Made by a program: the position numbers and the translations under genes. Shown in pieces: positions 5,268 to 9,678 of a DNA stretch of 9,678 bases. The notes beneath the pieces are model-generated. The model had not been told where the DNA came from. It saw only the letters and a program-made list of their open reading frames with translations, and did not search any database. Source of the DNA: CAIWXH01 sp964555675 (GTDB taxonomy: Bacteria; Chloroflexota; Chloroflexia; Chloroflexales; Chloroflexaceae); assembly GCA_964555675.1 (NCBI GenBank), contig CAZKTU010000249.1, positions 1 through 9,678 on the forward strand, given 5' to 3'. Within the stretch, counting starts at the first letter, position 1. The number at the start of each line of letters is the position of its first letter.

Positions 5268-7151
5268 CTACGCCGCAGCCGGCTCCTCCTCGCGGCGGAA
5301 CTGGCTCATGTACAGCTCGTAGTAGGCCCCGCGCAGGGCCAGCAGCTCGTCGTGGGTGCCCCGCTCGACCACCTGGCCGTCCTTGACCATCAGCACCTGG
5401 TCGGCGTTGCGGATGGTGCTGAGCCTGTGGGCGATCACGAAGCTGGTGCGGCCCTCGAGCAGCTGGTCGAAGGCGGCCTGGATCAGCCGCTCGGTGCGCG
5501 TGTCGACGCTGCTGGTGGCCTCGTCGAGGATCAGGATGCGCGGGTCGGCCAGGGCGGCCCGGGCGATCGCGATCAGCTGGCGCTGGCCCTGGCTCAGGCC
5601 CGAGCCGCGCTCGCCCAGCACGGTCTGGTAGCCCTCGGGCAAACGCTCGATGAAGCTGTGGGCCGAGGCGAGCTGGGCGGCGGCGATCACCTCGTCGTCG
5701 CTGGCCTCGAGGCGGCCGTAGCGGATATTATTCATCACCGTGTCCGAGAAGAGGAACGAGTCTTGCAGCACGATGCCGATCTGGCGCCGCAGGCTGGCCT
5801 GGGCCACCTCGCGCACATCGTGGCCGTCGATCGTCACGCTGCCGCCGGTCACGTCGTAGAAGCGCGGAATCAGGTTGATGATCGTCGTCTTGCCCGCCCC
5901 GGTCGGCCCGACGATGGCTACGGTCTGCCCCGGCTCGGCGACGAAGCTGACCCCCTTGAGCACCGGCTGGCCCTGCTTATACTCGGCTGCAACCTGATCG
6001 AAGACCACGCGGCCCGCGATCTGGGGCATCACCCGGGCGTCGGGGCGGTCGAGGATCTCGGGGTCGACGTCGAGCAGCCCGAAGATGCGCTCGCCGCCGG
6101 CCACGGCGCTCTGGATGTTGGTCCACAGCACCGCGATCTGCTGAATGGGCTGGTTGAAGCGCTGCACGTACTGGATGAAGGCGAAGACCGTGCCCAGGGA
6201 GATCACGGCGGTGCCGAGCAGGGGCTGGTTGCGCAGGGCGCTGAGCGAGCCGACCACCACGACGATCGCGATCGCCACGTAGCCCAGGGCCTCGAGCACC
6301 GGGTTGAGGGCGCTGGTGAAGCTGGCCGCGCGCACATTGGCGTCGCGGTTGGCCGCATTGGCCCGCCGGAACTGCTCGATGCTCTCGTCTTCGCGGTTGA
6401 AGGCCTGGACCTCGCGCACGCCGGCGATGCTCTCTTGCAGGCCGGCATTGACGCTGCCCATCTCCTGCCGACTCTTGCGGAAGGCCTTGCGGGCCTGCCC
6501 CGAGAAGTAGAAGGTGGCCAGGGCCATAAAGGGCACCACGCTCAGGCTGAGCAGGGCGTAGGGCAGGTTGGCCTGCAGCATCAGGGCCCCGGTGATCAGC
6601 AGCTGCAGGGCGCCGCTGACTACGCTCAGCAGGGCGAAGCCGAGCACCTGCTGGATGGTGTCGGTGTCGCTGGTGATCCGGCTCATGATGTTGCCGGCCT
6701 CGTTGCGCGAATAGTAGCCCAGCGAGAGCCGGTGGATCTGCGCGAAGGTGTCCTCGCGGATCTGCCTGAGGGCCCGCTGGCCCGCCCAGTTCATCGAGAA
6801 GAAGGCCAGGCCCTGGAGCAGCGAGCCGACCACGAAGAGGGCCACCATCACCAGGACGATCCCGCCCAGGCCGGCCAGGCGCGCGGCCTGGTCGGCGGCC
6901 ACGGCGCCGGGGTCATACCAGCACGAGGCCGCATTCGGCAGCAGGTAACAGTCGACCGCCTGGCCGATAAAGGGCGCCGTGGCCACCTGCAGCACCGTGG
7001 CGACCACGATCAGCAGGCCGGTCAGGGCCACAGCGTACCACCAGGGCCTGAAGTAGTGCCAGAAACGACCCAGGGTCGCACCGACATTCTTCGGCTTCAG
7101 GGTCTCTTGATTCAACAGGCGGCCAGGGCCGCCAGGTCCTCCCATCATCAT
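5268..7151 (-). CDS. ABC exporter half-transporter, catalytically intact subunit of a heterodimer
   Basis: The product is 627 aa: an N-terminal six-helix exporter membrane domain (hydrophobic stretches near 38–62, 95–120, 168–190, 197–216, 286–303 and 312–330) followed by an ATPase domain. ATPase motifs are A-loop Y391, Walker A GPTGAGKT (415–422), Q-loop Q463, signature LSQGQ (519–523), Walker B ILILDEATS with catalytic E544, D-loop SSVD and switch H575. All ATP-hydrolysing residues are present, but the signature is LSQGQ rather than LSGGQ. In heterodimeric exporters of the TM287/288, BmrCD and LmrCD type this is expected of the subunit whose signature faces the partner's degenerate site. 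Two cysteines (C68, C77) lie in the predicted outer loop between helices 1 and 2. The first of three consecutive ATGs (7149–7151) is taken: AAGGAGA ends 8 nt upstream. The substrate is probably lipophilic drugs or lipids (inference). Confidence 0.93.
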   Translation of the reverse strand: MMMGGPGGPGRLLNQETLKPKNVGATLGRFWHYFRPWWYAVALTGLLIVVATVLQVATAPFIGQAVDCYLLPNAASCWYDPGAVAADQAARLAGLGGIVLVMVALFVVGSLLQGLAFFSMNWAGQRALRQIREDTFAQIHRLSLGYYSRNEAGNIMSRITSDTDTIQQVLGFALLSVVSGALQLLITGALMLQANLPYALLSLSVVPFMALATFYFSGQARKAFRKSRQEMGSVNAGLQESIAGVREVQAFNREDESIEQFRRANAANRDANVRAASFTSALNPVLEALGYVAIAIVVVVGSLSALRNQPLLGTAVISLGTVFAFIQYVQRFNQPIQQIAVLWTNIQSAVAGGERIFGLLDVDPEILDRPDARVMPQIAGRVVFDQVAAEYKQGQPVLKGVSFVAEPGQTVAIVGPTGAGKTTIINLIPRFYDVTGGSVTIDGHDVREVAQASLRRQIGIVLQDSFLFSDTVMNNIRYGRLEASDDEVIAAAQLASAHSFIERLPEGYQTVLGERGSGLSQGQRQLIAIARAALADPRILILDEATSSVDTRTERLIQAAFDQLLEGRTSFVIAHRLSTIRNADQVLMVKDGQVVERGTHDELLALRGAYYELYMSQFRREEEPAAA

Positions 7152-7226
7152 CGCAGGGTCTCCTTGCGCTCGTGCGGGGTTTGCACTCCGGCCGACAGCG
7201 ACGCGGCGAGCATTGGCATCAGGCGC

Positions 7227-7257
7227 TCATCCTTCATCCTTCAGCCTTCAGCCTTCA
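7227..7257. repeat. Heptamer tandem repeat spanning an ABC gene stop codon
   Basis: On the plus strand two copies of TCATCCT (7227–7240) are followed by two copies of TCAGCCT (7241–7254) and a partial TCA. The minus-strand stop codon of the upstream ABC gene (7241–7243) lies inside the array, so the last codons (KAEG) are written by the repeat and the rest is in the 89-bp gap before the next ABC start. Similar TTCATCCTTCATCC strings are, as I recall, common in intergenic DNA of some Chloroflexota and Planctomycetes. Confidence 0.7.
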
Positions 7258-9067
7258 CGCCAGCGTCGTCGACGAGCTGCGACGTGTAGATATCACAGTA
7301 GAGCGGGCTGCTCTCGAGCAGCTCGGCGTGGGTGCCGCTGGCGGCCACGCGCCCTTTGTCGAGGACCAGGATCTGGTCGGCGCCAAGGACGGTGCTGATG
7401 CGCTGGGCGATCACGAAGCTGGTGCGGCCGCGCAAGAGCTTGTCGAGGGCCTGCTGGATCTTCGCCTCGGTCTGCAGGTCGACGCTGCTGGTCGAGTCGT
7501 CGAGCACGAGCAGGCGCGGGTCGAGCAGTAGGGCCCGCGCGATGGCGACGCGCTGCTTCTGGCCGCCCGAGAGGGTCACGCCGCGCTCGCCGACGCGGGT
7601 GTTGTAGCCGTCGGGGAAGCTCATAATGAAGTCGTGGGCGGCGGCGGCCTGGGCGGCCTCGATCACCTGCTCGTCGGTGGCCTCGGGGCGGCCGAAGGCG
7701 ATATTGTCGCGGATCGTCCCGGTGAAGAGGTTGGTCTCTTGCAGCACCAGGCCGATCTGCGAGCGCAGGCTGTCGATCGTCACGTCGCGCACGTCGTGGC
7801 CGTCGATCAGGACAGCGCCCTCCGAGGCGTCGTAGAAGCGCGGCAGCAGGTTGATGATGCTGGTCTTGCCGCTGCCGGTGGCGCCCAGCAGGGCGACGGT
7901 CTGGCCCGGCTCGGCCACGAAGCTGACGCCCTGCAGCACCGGGTCGCCGCCGCCGATGTAGCGGAAGGTGACGTCGCGGAACTCGACGCGCCCGCTGATC
8001 GGCGGCAGGGCGATCGCGCCGGGCTTATCGGCGATCTCGGCCTCGGCGTCGAGCACCTCGAAGATGCGCTTGGCCGAGGCGCTGGCCTGGGCCATGAGCG
8101 AGATGATGAAGCCGAGCTGGCCCAAGGGGAAGAAGACATAGACCAGGTAGAGGCTGAACTTCTGATACTCGCCCAGGTCGAGGGTGCCGGCCAGGATCTG
8201 CCGCCCGCCGAAGTAGAGGATGGCGGCCTGGCCGAGCTGGGCCACCAGGAAGACCACGGGGAAAAGGAACGAGAAGGCCCGGCTGACCTTGAGCTGGGTG
8301 GCCATCAGGTCGGTGGCGGCCGCGTCGAAACGGCGCTCCTCGTAGGGCTCGCGGGCGAAGGCCTTGACCACCCTGATGCCCGCCAGGTTCTCTTGCAGCA
8401 CCGTGTTGAGGGTCGAGAGCTTGAGCTGGACGATCATGAACAGGGGCTGGGTGATGCGCCCGAAGGCCATGAAGAGCACGAGGGCGATCGGCAGCAGGGG
8501 CAAAACGACCAGGGTCAGCCCGAGATTGGTGAAGGCCAGGATGATCAGGGCGCCCACCAGGAGCAGGAAGGACTGGGCGGTCATGATCAGGCCCTGGGCG
8601 ATGAAGGTGCGCAGGCGCTCGACGTCGTCGGTGGCCCGGATCATGAGCTGGCCGGTCTGGTTGCGGTCGTAGTAGCTGAACGAGAGGCGCTGGATCTTGG
8701 TGAAGATCGCGTTGCGCAGGTCGAAGGCCAGGCCCTGTGAGGTGCTCTCGGAGTAGTAGGCCTGTAGGAACGAGAAGACACCGCGCAGCACGGCGAAGAG
8801 CAGGATGAGCCCCGCCGCGCCGAGGATGATCTGCTCGGCGGCGCTGGTGCCGCCCGTGGCCTCGCTGGCCTGGGTGACGGCGTCGATCATGTTCTGCACG
8901 AGGATGGGCACGGCCAGCTGGGCCAGGGTGGCGATCACCAGGGCCCCGTAGGCGATCAGCGCGGCGCGCCGCTGCCCGCCGAGGTAGCGGATGGCGCGCC
9001 CGAGGGCGCCGGGGCTGGCGGGGGCGCCGCCGGGGGGGCCTCCGCGTCGGGTCATTGGTGCCTGCAC
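7241..9067 (-). CDS. ABC exporter half-transporter, degenerate-site subunit of a heterodimer
   Basis: The product is 608 aa with the same layout as its neighbour: membrane domain (hydrophobic stretches near 36–60, 80–103, 160–180, 183–203, 266–286 and 305–327), then the ATPase domain. Motifs are A-loop Y370, Walker A GATGSGKT (395–402), Q-loop Q443, canonical signature LSGGQ (499–503) and Walker B LLVLDDSTS (519–527), where the catalytic Glu is Asp (D524). The H-loop reads FVIAQRIST, so the switch His is Gln (Q555). These two changes are the hallmark of the non-hydrolysing site in heterodimeric exporters (TM287-type); with the partner's LSQGQ they complete one degenerate and one active site. 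The start is GTG at 9065–9067, preceded by AGGAG with 6-nt spacing; an ATG 12 nt later is the alternative but is 18 nt from that site. It begins 35 nt after the MarR gene, so one operon is likely. Confidence 0.93.
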   Translation of the reverse strand: MQAPMTRRGGPPGGAPASPGALGRAIRYLGGQRRAALIAYGALVIATLAQLAVPILVQNMIDAVTQASEATGGTSAAEQIILGAAGLILLFAVLRGVFSFLQAYYSESTSQGLAFDLRNAIFTKIQRLSFSYYDRNQTGQLMIRATDDVERLRTFIAQGLIMTAQSFLLLVGALIILAFTNLGLTLVVLPLLPIALVLFMAFGRITQPLFMIVQLKLSTLNTVLQENLAGIRVVKAFAREPYEERRFDAAATDLMATQLKVSRAFSFLFPVVFLVAQLGQAAILYFGGRQILAGTLDLGEYQKFSLYLVYVFFPLGQLGFIISLMAQASASAKRIFEVLDAEAEIADKPGAIALPPISGRVEFRDVTFRYIGGGDPVLQGVSFVAEPGQTVALLGATGSGKTSIINLLPRFYDASEGAVLIDGHDVRDVTIDSLRSQIGLVLQETNLFTGTIRDNIAFGRPEATDEQVIEAAQAAAAHDFIMSFPDGYNTRVGERGVTLSGGQKQRVAIARALLLDPRLLVLDDSTSSVDLQTEAKIQQALDKLLRGRTSFVIAQRISTVLGADQILVLDKGRVAASGTHAELLESSPLYCDIYTSQLVDDAGVKAEG

Positions 9068-9083
9068 GTTTTGCTCCTAATGG

Positions 9084-9103
9084 GGGCGCAGCACGCTGCG
9101 CCC
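9084..9103. repeat. 20-bp palindrome between the MarR and ABC genes
   Basis: GGGCGCAGC (9084–9092) and GCTGCGCCC (9095–9103) are perfect arms around AC. The hairpin starts in the MarR stop codon and ends just before the AGGAG site of the first ABC gene. It would fold tightly in the polycistronic mRNA and could tune the regulator-to-transporter ratio or act as a partial terminator. It also resembles REP-like GGGCGCAGC palindromes that I recall as dispersed in Chloroflexota genomes. Confidence 0.65.
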
Positions 9104-9558
9104 TACACGGGCCGGTGTCGGTCGCGGCCATCATCGGGCGTCGTCGCCCGCTCCAACAGGTCGAGCAGGGTCTGTTGCTCGCTGGGGCTCAGGCGGCCGA
9201 GCAGGCGGGACATGCCCGCAAGTTGCTCCTGGTAGAGCTCCTCGCGCAGGCTGCGCCCCTCGTCGGTCAGCTCGAGCAGGATCACCCGGCTGTCCTCGGC
9301 GTGGCTATGCCGCCCGACCAGCCCGGTCTCGACCAGACGCCGCGTTAGCGAGGTGACCGAGGGCGGCTTGATGCACAGGTGGTCGGCCAGGTCTTTCATG
9401 GCCATGCTCTGGCCGCCGTGGAGTGTATGCAGCACCCGCAGGTGCGACGGCGAGAGCTCGAGCTCGGCCAGGCGCTTGAAGGCCGGGCCGAGGAATTGGG
9501 GGCGCAGCCGCTCGAAGAGACGCAGCAGCCGCTCGGCATTGTTGGGGCTCGTGTCCAT
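9103..9558 (-). CDS. MarR-family transcriptional regulator
   Basis: The product is 151 aa from the ATG at 9556–9558, typical for MarR dimers. The winged helix spans roughly residues 37–97: SPSHLRVLHTLH, then MAMKDLADHLCIKPPSVTSLTRRLVETGLV (recognition helix) and the wing HSHAEDSRVILLELTDEG with the conserved D-x-R. Flanking N- and C-terminal helices, rich in Leu/Arg/Glu, would form the dimer interface. A TTG three codons upstream (9565–9567) is an alternative start giving 154 aa; neither has a clear Shine–Dalgarno site, so ATG is preferred on codon type alone. It is the first gene before the two ABC exporter subunits, a common arrangement in which a MarR repressor senses the drug or phenolic compound and releases the pump genes. 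A TTAGT/ACTAA dyad next to its promoter supports autoregulation (inference). Confidence 0.92.
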   Translation of the reverse strand: MDTSPNNAERLLRLFERLRPQFLGPAFKRLAELELSPSHLRVLHTLHGGQSMAMKDLADHLCIKPPSVTSLTRRLVETGLVGRHSHAEDSRVILLELTDEGRSLREELYQEQLAGMSRLLGRLSPSEQQTLLDLLERATTPDDGRDRHRPV

Positions 9559-9569
9559 GCTGTTCAATT

Positions 9570-9586
9570 AGTTAGTCGAACTAAGT
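9570..9586. promoter_or_regulatory. Likely MarR operator
   Basis: AGTTAGT and ACTAAGT (9570–9576 and 9580–9586) are inverted repeats around CGA with one mismatch; the inner TTAGT/ACTAA arms match perfectly. The site lies between the predicted transcription start (near 9592) and the start codon, where bound repressor would block the polymerase. MarR proteins commonly use AT-rich dyads of about this length. It stands out in GC-rich surroundings. Confidence 0.6.
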
Positions 9587-9597
9587 TTCATAGGGGT

Positions 9598-9626
9598 ATG
9601 GTACCAATCTTTCCCTGACCCGTCAA
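9598..9626 (-). promoter_or_regulatory. Promoter of the marR–ABC efflux operon
   Basis: On the minus strand TTGACG (9621–9626, 5/6 to -35) is separated by exactly 17 bp from TACCAT (9598–9603, 4/6 to -10). The transcript would start around 9592 and carry a leader of about 35 nt. No other good promoter is seen between this point and the ABC genes. Confidence 0.6.
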
Positions 9627-9642
9627 GGAACTTTTTCTTGAT

Positions 9643-9665
9643 CTCAGCACATTGTTTGTGCTGAG
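9643..9665. promoter_or_regulatory. 23-bp dyad upstream of the marR promoter
   Basis: CTCAGCAC (9643–9650) and GTGCTGAG (9658–9665) form a perfect 8-bp inverted repeat around ATTGTTT, about 17 bp upstream of the -35 box. No T-tract follows on either strand, so it is more likely a protein-binding site (activator or second repressor, or operator of a divergent gene beyond the right edge) than a terminator. Function unknown. Confidence 0.45.
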
Positions 9666-9678
9666 GGGATAGCTTCCG

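Noticed and set aside
5205..7289. A 694-codon plus-strand open frame opposite an ABC gene
   Set aside because: Same artefact: low-complexity translation, no domain, and the opposite frame has every ABC motif. Its tail comes from the heptamer repeat.
7634..8740. A 368-codon plus-strand open frame opposite the other ABC gene
   Set aside because: Antisense shadow, rich in Gly/Asp/Glu/Gln without motifs. The minus-strand exporter is certain.
9643..9665. Calling the right-end dyad a terminator
   Set aside because: In a minus-strand transcript the stem would be followed by a purine-rich AUCAAGAAAAAG, and on the plus strand by GGGAUAG; neither is a U-tract. Its position upstream of a promoter suits a binding site better.

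Overview
The window is very GC-rich (about two thirds G+C) and densely coded. It holds seven complete protein genes and the first 35 codons of an eighth. Organism: the intergenic repeats (GGGGCTTCGCCCC / CGACCCC modules, a GGGCGCAGC–GCTGCGCCC palindrome, and a heptamer tandem around TCATCCT) and the gene set remind me of the phylum Chloroflexota (Chloroflexus/Roseiflexus-type filamentous bacteria). This is recollection of repeat style, not a database result, so treat it as a moderate-confidence guess.

Left part (1–1103). A caspase-like (peptidase C14) gene runs off the left edge on the minus strand. Its promoter can be read in the 190-bp gap it shares with a divergent plus-strand gene. That gene encodes a metallo-beta-lactamase-fold protein with an N-terminal four-cysteine zinc ribbon and an atypical HPHYYG metal motif. 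A strong hairpin follows it.

Second part (1225–2957). This is a plus-strand operon of a TetR-type regulator, a PaaI-type hotdog thioesterase and a GNAT acetyltransferase, the last two overlapping by ATGA. It has a near-consensus promoter (TTGATC, 17 bp, TATAAT) with a palindromic operator on the presumed start point, so the regulator probably controls its own operon. Both enzymes handle acyl-CoA substrates, which hints at an acyl-CoA-related inducer.

Middle (2958–3345). A 388-bp non-coding gap lies between convergent genes and is filled with degenerate direct and inverted repeats.

Right part (3346–9678), all on the minus strand. In transcription order it holds a MarR-type regulator, two ABC half-transporters and formate–tetrahydrofolate ligase (fhs). 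The ABC pair has the signature of an asymmetric heterodimeric exporter. The first subunit has Asp for the catalytic Glu and Gln for the switch His. The second has intact catalytic residues but an LSQGQ signature. The MarR gene has a readable promoter with a TTAGT/ACTAA dyad just downstream of the predicted start, so marR–ABC–ABC is most likely a drug- or stress-inducible efflux operon. The fhs gene, 203 bp further on, probably has its own expression signals and belongs to one-carbon metabolism.

No tRNA, rRNA, CRISPR array, insertion sequence or integrase is visible. I see no clearly undescribed multi-gene system. The items most worth checking are the edge-truncated caspase-like gene, the variant MBL motif, the two regulator/operator pairs, and the palindromic and tandem repeats between operon genes.
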